A stretch of 64,000 nt of DNA from positions 50,364,986 through 50,428,985 of the forward strand of contig OW804097.1 in assembly GCA_942159475.1 (NCBI GenBank), in the 5' to 3' direction. Each line of letters opens with the position of its first letter. Position 1 is the stretch's first letter. Below, in pieces: positions 1-11,600 of the stretch. The DNA is from Sthenelais limicola (taxonomy: Eukaryota; Annelida; Polychaeta; Phyllodocida; Sigalionidae). Both the position numbers and the translations under genes were made by a program. Under the pieces are notes generated by a model that searched no databases, was not told the DNA's origin, and worked only from the letters and a program-made list of their open reading frames with translations.

Positions 1-159
1 CACATTACAGAATGAGCGTAGTGGTTGCCTGAATTGTTGGCGAGATTATCAATGGTTATCAAGCACAAATCACTTTTATTTTGTACCTCTAACCTGCCTG
101 CAACATTCATAAACACATAAACGCAATCCTAGTACAAGTAATTCATCAAACACTTAGTT

Positions 160-350
160 GTTCTCTTGTGTTGTGGGAGTAGAAATGAAGGTTGCTTCCA
201 AAACAAAGATGGCGGCGATCCAAGATGGCGGCGCCCGTCAAACATGCGGTAAAGTCGCGCGAAATCTCGCCGAGAATGAGAATAGTACCGATCTGTATTC
301 GTTTCCCAACCCTTTGGTATAATGGCCCTGCTTATATTCAACGTTAAGCA
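160..350 (+). promoter_or_regulatory. Possible promoter/first-exon region with twin YY1-type motifs
   Basis: Two close copies of the YY1-like motif AAGATGGCGGCG lie at about 205-217 and 220-233, both in + orientation, in a locally CpG-rich stretch that also holds CGCGCGAAATCTCGCC. YY1 motifs in this orientation are typical just downstream of transcription starts of housekeeping genes. A donor-like GTAAAG follows at 249. It could be a distant noncoding first exon of the F-box gene whose first coding exon begins after an acceptor at 17913, or belong to another gene. No transcript evidence is available. Confidence 0.3.
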
Positions 351-1842
351 TTGTCATCAGGGGTAGTGGCGCCACCTGGTGGCTTGAATTCGTACCAACT
401 CCCTTTCTTCCCTGATGGTATCAACTAAAAACTAGCTGTCAGGATGCTAGTGGGGTATAACTACTGCCTATACTGACCTAGGACCACACATTTAAGGTTA
501 GGTTTACAGTGTGCGACATAACCGCTGGTCCGACGGACCCAGTCTATGAAAAATGGCAGTCGGGCCATGAACTTTTCAAAAGCACTGGTCCGACTGGCCA
601 TGAGAAAATTGGGAGGTCTAATTTCATCAGAGCTGTCCCTTATAATTAAAAAATCTCGCCATAGGTTCCATAAAACTGGGTAAGATTACAAAGGAATAAT
701 TATTATAAAAAGCTCAGTAAATAGAGCTATTGCATATTGATGAGCCTCTAGTTTTTCATTCCTCCCCAACCCCAATTCCTCCCAAACCTTAAGGTTTTTA
801 AAACCACAAACTCAAAATTACTCACTTTTTAAGGACCGCGGGAACCATGTATCCAGATCACCCAGATAGAGTATTAAATACTGATTAATTAGATACTTTA
901 ACCTGTTCTTCTGGGAGTAAAAACTACGGTTTTAGGTAAATTTGAAGCTTTTCTGAAGTGTGAACAGTGACTCTCGCACTTGAATGTTTATTCAGATTCT
1001 ATTCATAGGCCTATACCTGGAAATATTCCTATATGGTATACATACCATAATTATTTAAAGGGAAACCAGGTCAAATTTACATGATTCTTGCTTGAAATCT
1101 GTAAGATTTTGGTTTGAATGGGTTATTCAGGAATTATGAAAGTCAATGATGAGGTTAAATTACATCCAGAACACACCATTTGACTCCTAATCTTGTTTAA
1201 ATTTCGGGGTGGGGGGCATGTCCCCCAAATCCCTGGAAGTACCCAGTACTAGGATTTTGGATCCTCACAGCAGGGTTCGCGAAACACAGTACCAGAATTT
1301 GGTAAGGACTTGTAGATACTACCTAGCCACAGTGCTCCTCCTGTGGGTGAGTGGAAATTTTGGGGCAATTTAGACCCTTGTTAACTACTCTAAAGGCCTG
1401 CCGAAATATTGCATTTATAAGGTTTGAAATTAATGCTCTGGTCATGCATTTTTGCTCGGAAAATTCCTAGCCGTGGCCAGTGATAGAGCCCATATACAAA
1501 GTGAGCTATATACACCAGCGATTTTGATGACGAAATGGATTTAGAGTCACTCTGACTATTAAATGGGTAGTTTCCCACACAGTATTCGTCGAGGAAAAGA
1601 TCTTATTTCAGTTGAAATAAATATTATCTTCATGCATTATTCATGTGTATTCATTTTACTTGTCTTTTAATTTTTGAAGAGATAAAGGAAACGTATGTTT
1701 GTCTATAATATTTAACATGAATAAATAGATTCTTTGGTTTCTATCAATGAGGTATTGTAAATGTTATTCGATACATTACTTAACCCCCTATCCCTGCCTC
1801 TACCTTGCAACAAAAGATGCTGAAAAATGCCGAATTGAGAGA
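351..1842. other. Non-coding stretch with one diverged repeat arm
   Basis: I see no supportable gene. Positions about 494-620 hold a copy of a repeat (GTGTGCGAC, then AGTCGGGCCATGAACT) that recurs in opposite orientation at 4431-4545. The phrase GCAGGGTTCGCGAAACA near 1270 also has an inverted relative near 4200-4220. The rest is AT-rich single-copy-looking sequence. Confidence 0.4.
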
Positions 1843-3525
1843 CTTCCGGTCGAGAGAGAAAGCATAAAGACGGTTTGGCAGTGCGCCCACCCTTTTTCCT
1901 TTTCAGATCCGGCAGTATTTTGGTACAACTCAATACAAGTTGCTCAAAGTGTGTATAAATGCTCAGGGAAGACGAAGAAAGCGTGGACTAAGCAAGAATC
2001 AGAAGGAAATTACGATAGCTTGGTCGAACTGTGCCCAACGGAATAAAGGTGACGGTTGAAAACCCCCGCCATTACGCTGGAGGTCTAGTAAACACTGGAG
2101 GCCATAGACGCTTGAGTACAGCCATATATGAGACTGTCACACTGACTATTACTGTTAGGCGGTTTCCATAGGCCTGATCACATCCAGGAACAATACCTCA
2201 TGATAAATTTAATGTGAATATCATACATAAAGAAAGGATTTACATTCCCGCGCACATTGGAAGAAATTCTCCCAACGTACGCCATTGTCAGGACGGAAGG
2301 AAGGTTGTGCGCAAGCGTGAAAGGAAGTGTAGAGGCAAAAGGTAAACAATAGTGACTCAGACACGCCCACACTGTGTCAATAACTTGTGTACACGGGTGT
2401 ACATTGTTGAAAGCTGTGCATGGTGGAACAAGTACATATAGGGACAGAAAAAGATTGATATTAACAGAAGACGGAGGTGAGAATCAAAGTATAGCGGACA
2501 AAGGAATGGAAGAATTAAAGCAACTCATAGCTGGAGTGGCAGGGCAGTGTGCTGCGTTATCGCAACAGCTAAAGGACGTGATTGGTACAGTGGCTAAAAT
2601 TGCTGGTGCAAACATGGTGGCAATTGACAGTATTAATCTAAAACAAGTTGAACCTGAGAACCTGATATTGGACAGTGTAAAGAAGGGTGATTCTGAGAAG
2701 GAGGTTTCCTTGGTAAATGCTGTGACTGATGTGATTGAAAACATTATTGAGGTACCCTGCGATGTAGAATACAAGGCAGTAAAAATGGGTTGTGGGCCAC
2801 ACACCCCAGTAGAGATCAAGTTCAGAGATGTTACTGGTGTAAGAAATGTGTGGGCAAGGTGGGATAATCGCACCAGGAATTTGGATGAAGATGGAAGCAT
2901 TCAATGTCTCACACAAAAAGGATTTCAATATTTGGAAAGAGTTCAACGATCATTTATAGTGTCCTTTCCTTGTTTTATCCTGTACTAAGATAAGAAATTC
3001 CAGCTAAATGGATAAGGTTGGTTCTCTAGATACTGTTACAGCTTTTGTGCTTTTATGCATTTAGTTGGAGACAGTATAGTCCCAAGGAAGGCCAAGCAGG
3101 TTCAAATTGAATGTATTTGTTTCCTTAACACTGACATCATAAAGTTATTAAATTTGAGCCCGGAGGTGGGTGAACATTTTTAACAGAGTTCTGATTTATA
3201 GTGTGAGAGTATTATATTGAAGTTGATTGAGCAGATCAATAACCATTGTATTTCTGTTAAAACAAGTCATTCCATGTTGAAAAGAAGAAGGTTTTGTATA
3301 CGTGTCATGAGAAGATATATTGACGTTGAAATGAAAACTGTATTTTGGAAGATAAGATGATATAATGTTTGTATAAGATAAGGACAGTTGGGATTTGTTG
3401 ATAGAAAATTGAGGTCAATGATGAGGCGATGAGGATCCGTTGTATTTTAGATGTTACGTGATCCTGGGTTCAGTTTTGTTGACAAATTGAATAAAGACCC
3501 GGCGTAGGGAAAAAAAAAAAAAAAA
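1843..3525 (+). mobile_element. ORF1-only retroelement, copy 1 (poly-A tailed)
   Basis: The 3' end is TGAATAAAGACCCGG (3488-3502) followed by a short G-rich stretch and 16 A residues (3510-3525). The same tail closes two other elements here: 57326-60251 on + and 5389-9700 on the minus strand. The 5' part (about 1843-1920) aligns by eye with the start of the 57326 element: CTTCCGGT, then a CGGTTTGG block, then a pyrimidine-rich TTTTTCC and TTTCAGATC. One ORF lies inside; no endonuclease or RT is present. I could not find a convincing target-site duplication, so the 5' limit is approximate. I infer a nonautonomous or internally deleted LINE-type element. Confidence 0.6.
2506..2988 (+). CDS. ORF1-like protein of a retroelement (160 aa)
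   Basis: Function is unknown. The N-terminal segment from the ATG at 2506 reads MEELKQLIAGVAGQCAAL and continues as an amphipathic, probably helical stretch of about 35 residues. It matches IEELKGLIAGVAAQCTSL of the ORF at 58135 nearly position for position, so the ORF belongs to a repeat family, not a single-copy gene. The frame is open upstream to 2374 but without an ATG; I chose the first ATG. The C-terminal half (charged, with WARWDN) is not shared with the second copy. The ORF is followed by about 500 bp of 3' UTR and the poly-A tail. It could be ORF1 (RNA-binding/trimerising protein) of the EN-RT family that shares the tail. That role is inference. Confidence 0.5.
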   Translation: MEELKQLIAGVAGQCAALSQQLKDVIGTVAKIAGANMVAIDSINLKQVEPENLILDSVKKGDSEKEVSLVNAVTDVIENIIEVPCDVEYKAVKMGCGPHTPVEIKFRDVTGVRNVWARWDNRTRNLDEDGSIQCLTQKGFQYLERVQRSFIVSFPCFILY

Positions 3526-5388
3526 TAAGATTGTAGGAGAACATCCTCATGGATGCATGCTAATGGTGTCATGACCGTCCGCATTACATTAGTACCTGCT
3601 GTGGGGGAAGATGCTGGTGGAGAAAGAGGGTGGTAGGGGTGGAGACAGGGAGAGGAGGTGAAGGGGAGAGGAGGAAAATGATTAAATGAGACCCGACCAT
3701 CATCTGGACGTGAACAAACTGGCTGCCGACTGGATTCATCTGCTAAAAAGACTGGCTCCTGGCCGCTGGAAGACTGTCCAGAGCAGATCTACCGGTATCC
3801 GAATTTTTAATCGGGGGAGGGGCAGGTCCTATAGTATAGTGTGCAGGGCATGAGACCAGATTCATACAGTGTGCCCAATACCCAACTGTAGCACTATCCA
3901 ACTGTAGTCTCTCCAAAACGAAAGGTTGAAAATAATGAAGTTATAGTAGAAACAGTTACATAATAACATGCTTACCTTCAATGCTTCATATACTTTTATC
4001 CATAACAACCAGTAATAAACTCTCACCTGGAATGAAAAATGCCGAATTGTTCTTTATGTACATTTAAATGGAAGCATTTTATCACTGTCCAGGCAGGCTC
4101 CCAAAGAATTATACCTATGAGGATATTGTAAGGACTACCAGATTTCTATAAGGACTAGTGGTTTTTATAATCTACTAGTCCTGTGGGCGAGTGCATGATG
4201 ACCATGTTTCGTAAACCCTGCACAGGTCGGTACCTCTGGGACAGTGATTCGCAGACTAGCAGAGATTTAAAGAAATCAACATAAAATAATTTACTTTGAT
4301 TCTCAATAAATGTCTATAATCAAAGCTGTACGATACTGTTTCTTCTAGTTTATCTTCGTTTTAAGACCGCCCCCCCCCCCCCTAACTCAAGACAATGTAA
4401 TGTAGTCAGTTTATGAGGCATTCCATTCAGATTGTATTCGGACCATGGAAAAACTAGTCGGGCCATGAACTCTAAAAAATTCATGGCCCGACTGTCTATG
4501 GCAACCCAACCCACTATGTCGCACACTGGGTTTAGGGTTATAGTTAGCATCGGTATCCATCCATGTACTCTATTTCACTTCACAGAACACATGAAAATAC
4601 AGTGCGTAATGGTAACAATGCTCTACTAACATCCTGGTGGCTAGTATATAGACGCTTCCACAACGGATCATAATGATTACGATTCATTCTTGTTTCACAT
4701 ATACATATATATATATGTCTTGAGTAGAGTAGAATAAAACCGATATAACATTTTTATGTATTTTCTCTATATCATGAAATTATTAAAAACACAATGCACG
4801 TACGTTTTTTGAAAATCTGACCCATATCGAAACTATTGAACGTAGCCCAGAACAGTCTTGAAATCATTGCTTCAGTGTTTGCTTTGAAAGGTTGCCATTC
4901 ATTTTGATATCGCATTTTCCATTGTAAAATTGTAGTATCCGTTTAGAAATACAAAGATAGTGACAAACATGTAATTTCGGGATACACACTGTACTCAAAG
5001 ACTTATCATAGTTTCAATAGTTGAATGCGCAATGCAAAGCATGGCATGAGAATTGACTATTTGATATTCAAATATATTTGGTACAACACCAAATTTCTGT
5101 AACAAAATAGAAAATAATTGGATCCCATCGTGAAATAAATCTCTGATCTGGATTAATCTATAGGTCTATACAGCTAACTTGGCATCGTTAACACCAATTG
5201 CACTGGGATTTGTATATAAATGAGGCAAATAAAAAAAAGTTTATAAATAAAAAAAAAAAACACAATGCACAATGGTTCGGGTCTGGGTCCACAAAATTCT
5301 AGTAACCTTTCTACACCTCCTCATTCTCTACAAATTCATTCCATGTTTTTTCTTTTAGCTTTGTCTTGAAATCCGAAAGGTCCAGATT
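3526..5388. other. Non-coding stretch
   Basis: No gene seen. It contains a purine-rich segment (about 3605-3690), a C run near 4371-4382, a perfect hairpin at 4456-4493, and AT-rich sequence with short A tracts at 5230-5262. Confidence 0.4.
4431..4545 (-). repeat. Repeat with perfect 14-bp hairpin; inverted relative of 494-620
   Basis: AGTCGGGCCATGAA (4456-4469) pairs exactly with TTCATGGCCCGACT (4480-4493) across a 10-nt loop. The flanking GTCGCACACTGGG (about 4518-4530) is the reverse complement of the AGTGTGCGAC block near 510. This suggests a small foldback transposon family present twice in opposite orientation. Confidence 0.5.
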
Positions 5389-5453
5389 ATTTTTTTTCCC
5401 CCCAACACCGGGTCTTTATTCAGTAGTCAGACAGGATTTCAACTAAGAGCGGT

Positions 5454-6057
5454 TTACAAAATGAGGGTACAACGCTCCTCCAGATTATTTCTTAACAACA
5501 ACGGCATGTCATTCCATGTTTTACATGATTTTGCTAAACATGACCTAGAAGTGTTGTCTTTTCTCCATCTATATTCCTCAGCTTTTCTGCCCACATTTCC
5601 ACGAATATCCATATTCAATCTCCTCTCAGTGAAGGGAATGTCAGGGCTAATACCCAGCATTTTCTTCTTAACTTCAAAGGTAGTAATTGACATCTGGTGT
5701 GATTATTAAAGTTTCCCTTCACATTAAGAAGTGATCGAAGACCCTTATTCTGTGTTTTTTGTAACCGATGGTGGACGTTTTGTGGACCCAGGTCCGTACA
5801 GATAATACAATTCTCTAATATTGGGAGAACAAAGGTCTTATATAACGAGATGGCAATATTAGAGCCTATATATGGAAGTATTTTTCTGATCTTTGTAGTT
5901 TCGAAATAGGCTCTTTTTACTGTATAATTTATCATAGCCTCCATTATTCAATTCCGAATCTATGAAGAGGCCCAAGTATTTGAATACTTTGGTTTCTTCA
6001 ATTCTTTTATTAAGTAGGTTATATTCAGGGATTTTATCTCTTTGCCTTCTACCTCCA
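5454..6057 (-). pseudogene. RT thumb/C-terminal region of the split retrotransposon
   Basis: Several short minus-strand frames together carry the segment that follows the RT palm in non-LTR elements. KVFKYLGLFIDSEL is the usual FKYLG..ID block. It is followed by YKTFVLPILEN, a typical thumb motif, and near the end by KTWNDMPLLL, the WN.LP motif seen at the C-terminus of CR1/L2-like polyproteins. The frame changes at least twice (about 5870 and 5650), so it cannot encode a complete product. It is separated from the RT palm by the inserted element 6060-7537. Confidence 0.7.
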
Positions 6058-6059
6058 TA

Positions 6060-7537
6060 TGGGCACTTCTCATGGAACATCGACAGAGTTCCTAGACCTG
6101 TATTTCATGATAATGAGTGATTTAGAAAAAAAAGAAACTTGGTATCCGACTAGTTCCTGTTCGACCCAATGCTAGATGCATATGGGCACTGAATGTAGGT
6201 AAAAACAGAGAGAATTTATAACTGTCTGGCTCAAAATGGAAGGAAATCTGGGATTTTAGGAAAACTTTTCACGGATTAATAATAAGTGATACTGTTTATT
6301 TTTCAAAACATATTATTTAAGATTTTTTTGTTTGTGGGTAAATAAAGAGTGGTCGTGGATGGTCACAATCAGCAAATATTATGACAATGCAATGATAATA
6401 CTAATAGTTATTCAATTTTATCATTTGGTGAAGGGGATGCATCATTCCTCATCACGTTTTATTCCAGGTAGTGCCTGAGAAATATGGCCTGTATTGGCAG
6501 AAACAACTAATAAAGAAATAAATTTGAATGCATTGTGAAGTCAAAAAATAAGGAAATAAGAAAGCATTTCTAACCGGTTTGTTTGTTATGTCTGAACAGA
6601 GATGGGTTACTGAATTTTGTGTAGAAGGGGCATCATCCCGGGAACGCATTTCAACAGCCTATGAATAAGTAACAAACTAAATTTGAGCATAGATGATTTA
6701 GCAAAATATATAAGGGACAATTGTGTTTCGAATATGATATTAGTTATTATTCTTTTGTTGGAAAAAAATATATTGATGGCTTATTTACTCTGAGGCCGTC
6801 ATCCCGCGTCATGCGTCATTCCGTGTCACGCTGCGTACATTTGTGCGTAATTTGTACGCACACTGGTGCCAAAAATAATGGAGATAAGTATGGAAAAGTG
6901 TACATTTCCTGAAAGAGGAATAATTTTTCTTTGTAATCAAACAAAAATAAAAAGGATGCCATGATTTGTATTGACACGGTGAGCGACGGAATGAAGGAAG
7001 GGATGATTTTTGTCAATTGTACATTCCTAGAAAATGAAACCAATCTATATTATATGTGGTCGATTCCAGGACTTTAATTGCAATTTTGACATTTTCCCCA
7101 TTCTTTGTTTATGTCATATCTTTGCCAATTCTAATCGTATAAACCTACAAATAGTATGTATGTATTCCTGAGACCACCCTCTTTATTTCTAGATAAATTT
7201 AAAGATTATATGAATATTGTTTCTACTGATTTTCATAATCGTTGCTATTACAATATTGCAATTTATACTTGACAAGGCTGTAATAATCCACCTTTTGGCG
7301 AAATAATATTATTGTACCAGAATGCAGTCAATTACATATGCTTATACCTCAGCGAATATTTAAGATTTGTACAAAATTTCAAAACCATTGAATACCCCGA
7401 CATATCTATCTGACTTTCCTAAAGTTGTATGGTTATACAACTATACTATCAATTAAAAGGGATATTACGCTTAGACTTTGATATTCTGTTTCCACATGTA
7501 AATAGAGCACTTGTCGACGTTTCATGAGAACTGCCCA
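6060..7537. mobile_element. 1.48 kb nonautonomous TIR element inserted in the RT gene
   Basis: The + end TGGGCACTTCTCATGGAACA (6060-6079) is the near-perfect inverted complement of the right end (about 7518-7537, reading TGGGCAGTTCTCATGAAACG on the minus strand). Similarity extends to about 30 bp. TA dinucleotides flank both ends (6058-6059 and 7538-7539). This fits a TA-target superfamily such as Tc1/mariner, although AT-rich flanks make the exact duplication length uncertain. No transposase-sized ORF is present, so it is nonautonomous. It interrupts a reverse transcriptase reading frame and is therefore younger than that retrotransposon. Confidence 0.75.
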
Positions 7538-7540
7538 TAT

Positions 7541-8632
7541 ATTCTCTGTACTCTAGTTTTGCCTATAGTGAGTTTAAGGCCGTTGTGTACACACCATTTC
7601 TCGAACCTAACTACATCTCGTTGGAGTTCATCAATATCATTCTGATTAATTATGGGTTGCCATATAACACAGTCATCCGCATAGAGTTGGACTTTCGTGG
7701 AAAAATTCATATTCATCATATTGTTCATATACAATATAAACTTAATCGGACCTAAAATGCTTCCTTGGGCTACCCCGGCTGTTAGATTGACCTCTCGTGA
7801 TATATTATTATTAATTTTGACGGTTTGAGTTCTATCCATACAATAATTTCTTAGTAATTTCAACTCAATACCTCTAAATCCTAAGGCTTCTAGTTTGACA
7901 ATTAGTCTTTCTAGATTTATCATGTTGAATGCCTTGGAGAGATCGAAATAGATCAAATCAGTATTATAGCCTTTGTCCTTGTTCTTCAATAGATCAAGGG
8001 TTAGGTAGCCCAGAGGTAGTCTCTGTTCCCTTTCCTGCTGTAAAACCATGTCGTTCTGAAATTATAATGTTATTCTGAAGGAAGTAATCATCCAAATTTT
8101 CTTTTATTAATTTTTCGAAGATTTTACCAGCAAGGGAAGTTATGGTAATGGGTCTTAGATTATCTAGTTCATAGTTGTTCTTTTTTTTAGGGATGACTGT
8201 GCACATGCCTTTCTTCCATTCTGTTGGATAGTCACCTGTTATTCTTATTCTATTCAGTAGCTTTGTAAAATTGTACGAATCACTCATAAGGCAGGCTTTT
8301 AAGAATACAGTTGGTAGTTCAACATGGCCACTGCTTTTACTGGTATCAATAGCTGTTATTTTCTCTCTGACTTTTTCTTGAGTGATCACCTCTTCCCAAG
8401 AGAATCAACTATTCAACTGTACAAGCTCAGGCATATTTAGCTGCAGGTCTCTAGTTGATGTAATTCGAGCAAAATAATTGTTAGCTATATTGGTAGCCTC
8501 AGTACCAGAATATGTATGGCCCTCACTCGTAATCGTTTCAAGGGGATCTGTTCCCTTAGAGGAAGATTTCATAGGGAAAATTGTCAAGATATGGTCCCAG
8601 AATTTTTTCCCGTTTGTAGAGTGTAATCTCAT
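7541..8632 (-). pseudogene. Reverse transcriptase palm/fingers, frameshifted
   Basis: On the minus strand, 8389-7994 gives the RT N-terminal region (WKKGMCTVIPKKKNNYELDN, then LRPITITSLAGKIFEKLI). 8049-7541 gives DLSKAFNMINLERL, GVAQGSILGPIKFILYMNN and the catalytic LYADDCVIW, followed by CVHNGLKLTIGKT. YADD is the RT active site. A linker region lies at 8632-8405. The pieces are in different frames (breaks near 8400 and 8040), so this is a decayed copy. The order EN-linker-RT and the motifs point to the CR1/L2/Jockey assemblage; assignment to one clade would need phylogeny. Confidence 0.8.
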
Positions 8633-8668
8633 AATTTCTAAGGTTTTTTCCCATCTAGAGGCTATTAA

Positions 8669-9690
8669 TCAACTATTTAGAATTTTCCTTTGAGCCTTGG
8701 CAGCTGTCCAATCTAAATTATTACCTGTTCTTTTGGCTAAGGTAAACAGTCGATTCTTCTCTTTTATCATCAGCTTTATTTCTCTGGATATGGTTCCCTT
8801 ATACAGAGGCTTCATAATTATTTCTCTCTTTGGATACAGATTATTTAGAACATCGAGGTATTTGTTGCTAAGCCTGTCCCAATAAAGATCAACATCAAGT
8901 TCATTCAGTTCCCCTACTAAGGCTTGACGATTGGCATTGTCGACTTCTCGTTTGATTTCGTCAATATTCAACCTTTTAGATAGGCTTCTCATGATTATTT
9001 TCTTAGACTCACATGTCAAGGGTATATTATATCGACTTTTTTTAATTACAATATATATCGGCATGTGATCAGACAGCGAAATATCTAGTGTTCCAGATCT
9101 TTTTACAAATCGACAATCTCCAACAATCAAGTCTATAGCCGTTCTACTGTTAGCAGTTATCCTTGTAGGATCGGTTATCAAATGGGTAAAGCTGTGGTTC
9201 CTAATATGATTATATAGATCCCTTTTAGGCTTGTTGTTTTTCAGAATATCTATATTTAAATCTCCCATACATAGCCTTTCAAGTTTCAGTCTGCTAGAGT
9301 GTTGCATTATACGATCAAACTCCGTCACAAAATCTGTTATGCTAGAGTTTGGTGGCCTATATACATTGCTTAGCAATATGGGTTTTCGATTTTCTGCCTT
9401 CATGGTCACGCACAAGATTTCTATGTGATCTTTTATGGATGTCATATCATCTACAACCTTCATATCAACATATTTTTTTCTCTATCAAGGCGAATAAATT
9501 TATACCCGTTGACTTTTAGTTGACAATCGTTTATGCAGTCAGATAGCCATGTTTCACCTAAACATATAACATCAAATGTGCCATTTATGATCTCAAGGTG
9601 TATCTGTTCTTTTTTGTGGAAATAACTCGCTGTGTTTAGATAACATATCTTCAGACCCTTTAGCGTATCGACATCTATTATATTATCCAT
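8669..9690 (-). pseudogene. AP-like endonuclease domain of the retrotransposon
   Basis: The segment 9690-9460 (minus) carries the start of the exonuclease-endonuclease-phosphatase fold: KICYLNTAS, then FDVICLGETWLSD, where the E of ETWL is a metal-binding residue. 9463-8669 continues with LLSNVYRPPNSS, MGDLNIDI, a DPTRIT.....TAID segment and LSDHMPIYIV, the terminal SDH active-site motif. The two pieces overlap by a few bases in different frames, so a frameshift lies near 9460. The region after SDHMP is the usual basic linker towards the RT. The endonuclease nicks target DNA to prime reverse transcription. Confidence 0.8.
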
Positions 9691-9700
9691 TTCGAGAGTA

Positions 9701-10194
9701 AAGAAATGATACTCCCCCCAATATCCCGAACCACTACCATAAAAACATTTCGTCGACTACTTGTGTGGCAGTCAGAACCACCACCTTCCGGACTGTATTT
9801 GGTGAAGGCTGAAAGAGCCATGTCGCCAGTCCCACAGGCGATGTACATGATATAAGCAGCGAATAATCACAAGAATAACACATACCTTTATTCCACCATT
9901 AAACTAGGAACCATTTCCAGGGAAATACTCGCCAATTAGCATATAACCATATATCCGATCATTCGTTCTGAGCATTTTCTAGACCATGTCGGCCATACTG
10001 CTTCTGGTTTACTCTGTCGTTGCTATGTCATAATCAGTTTGGATCAGAAAAACAGTTCTAATATGAAATTCATTTCTAATACAACTTTTCATCTAATCCA
10101 GCTTCAATCCTGTTCTTAAATTATAGGATAAACAACCATTACCAATAAGGTTCAGCATTTCATCCAAGCGGAAGTACTGGTACGACACCCATAA
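9701..10194. other. Non-coding stretch
   Basis: This may include degenerate 5' UTR of the minus-strand retrotransposon up to about 9850. I see no ORF1 and no other feature. Confidence 0.35.
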
Positions 10195-11395
10195 CCCTGG
10201 GCTCGCGCTAGGATTGTTTTCCCTTTAGCCACTGTGGCGAAATTCCCAAGAAATATTATCGCCACACTGACTTTCTTTTCGCCACAAAGAAACCATAAAA
10301 AAACGGATGGTTTTTTTTTCAAATGAGACTATAACTCTTATAAATGAATACACGGTATTTCAATGATGTCATAAGTTAATTAAATTATTTAAAATAATGT
10401 TGGGTCCCCAAGGGTAAAGATTTTGTAGTAATAATATGCTCTACTATGTTATATACCGTACATACAACCCTATTTTCTTAAGGAAAATAAAGATAATTAT
10501 AGATTACCAATATTTGTTGGACATGTTGATATTGAGAAGACAAGTGGACGTTTCTTGAAGTAAAATGAATAATATTTTAATGGAATATTGGGAGAACGGA
10601 GGATATAGTGTACTTTTGGTTCGACCATATACAGCAAGTAATAGTATTCAGACCTAGCTGGCAAATTTGAAGATATTTTTGTAGGAATTTTCTAAGATTT
10701 CGAATCACATCCTTGGCTGGTCATTACCCAGATATGGGATCTCAATATTTGTGATCTGTGGCCGTTGGTTACCTAGGGAAAGTGATTTAAAACCAGTTTT
10801 ATTTTCATTTTATATTATATAAACTTTGCCCAATATTTAAATCATAGTTTGAAATTGTAGATATGACTGTGCTCTTTGGTTATGTTTGGCCCACTTATCT
10901 TTTTTCCCCTTGCCTAAAAGCAGTTCATCCAAATTTCTGCAAATAATAAAGCGGTATTATGGGAATCAAACTGGGAAAATTATGTTATGTCCAGATAATA
11001 TTTAACCCCCCAAATACCTTAAATGCACCAGAGAGCAAGCAAAAACACTCCCTTTTAAAAATCAGGGAGTCAACGCCATGCCTGGCCATAATACTGCATT
11101 GAAAAAGTATTGTAGCCGGCTAAAAATTTAAATAAAACCTCCCCTCATTTTTAAATAATTATTCGTTGTAGTGTCTTACAGCAATATACAACACAGTGGT
11201 TTGAACTTTCACTGGTTGGACGTGGGAAGAAAGGCTATAAAGCTGTCCTCAATGCTGTCAATATATCGTTTTATTAGAGCTATATTCGTTTCGCCACTGT
11301 GGCTAAAACCAAATATCCAAATTGAAATTTCTTGCACCAAACTGATTTTCCTTTTGCCATTGGCGATGTGGCGAACGGCTAGCGCGAGCCCAGGG
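10195..11395. mobile_element. 1.2 kb nonautonomous element with 17-bp perfect TIRs
   Basis: CCCTGGGCTCGCGCTAG at 10195-10211 is matched exactly, inverted, by CTAGCGCGAGCCCAGGG at 11379-11395. Inside both ends the sequence stays related (GCCACTGTGGCGAAA near 10239, TTTCGCCACTGTGGC near 11289). There is no transposase ORF. I see no unambiguous target-site duplication, so the superfamily is undecided; CAGGG-type ends occur in hAT elements, but here the orientation is reversed. An alternative is a simple ancient inverted duplication. Confidence 0.6.
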
Positions 11396-11404
11396 AGTGA
11401 TAGT

Positions 11405-11600
11405 CCACAATCATTAATTGGGAATCCAATGGAACGGCAATGAGCCGGGAATCCAATGGAACGGCAACGAGCCGGGAATCCAATGGAAAGGCAACAAGCC
11501 GGGAATCCAATGGAATGGCAACAAGCCGGTCATCCAATATGCAGGACCAAGCAATATATTTTCCCAATAAACCGGCAACGAGCCGGTCATCCAATGGAAT
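11405..11600. repeat. 27-bp minisatellite
   Basis: About six diverged copies of a 27-bp unit built on GGGAATCCAATGGAACGGCA followed by AYRAGCC, ending with GGTCATCCAATG variants. It begins about 10 bp after the right TIR of the preceding element. Since 27 is a multiple of 3, open frames run through it on both strands; these are not genes. Confidence 0.8.

Larger units (their letters stand above)
5389..9700 (-). mobile_element. Broken EN-RT non-LTR retrotransposon, minus strand
   Basis: Reading the minus strand from 9690 to 5389, I see an AP-type endonuclease, a reverse transcriptase, a C-terminal RT region, a 3' UTR and a tail whose complement is TGAATAAAGACCCGGTGTTGGGG plus A residues (5389-5420). 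It matches the CR1/L2/Jockey-type architecture (EN then RT, no RNase H visible). The coding region has several frameshifts and stops. A 1478-bp inverted-repeat element at 6060-7537 splits the RT, so this copy is dead. No ORF1 is found upstream of 9700. The ORF1-only elements at 1843 and 57326 share its 3' tail. Confidence 0.8.

Noticed and set aside
1747..2046. 99-codon frame at the start of the first ORF1-only element
   Set aside because: It straddles the inferred element boundary at about 1843 and has no protein similarity to the second copy.
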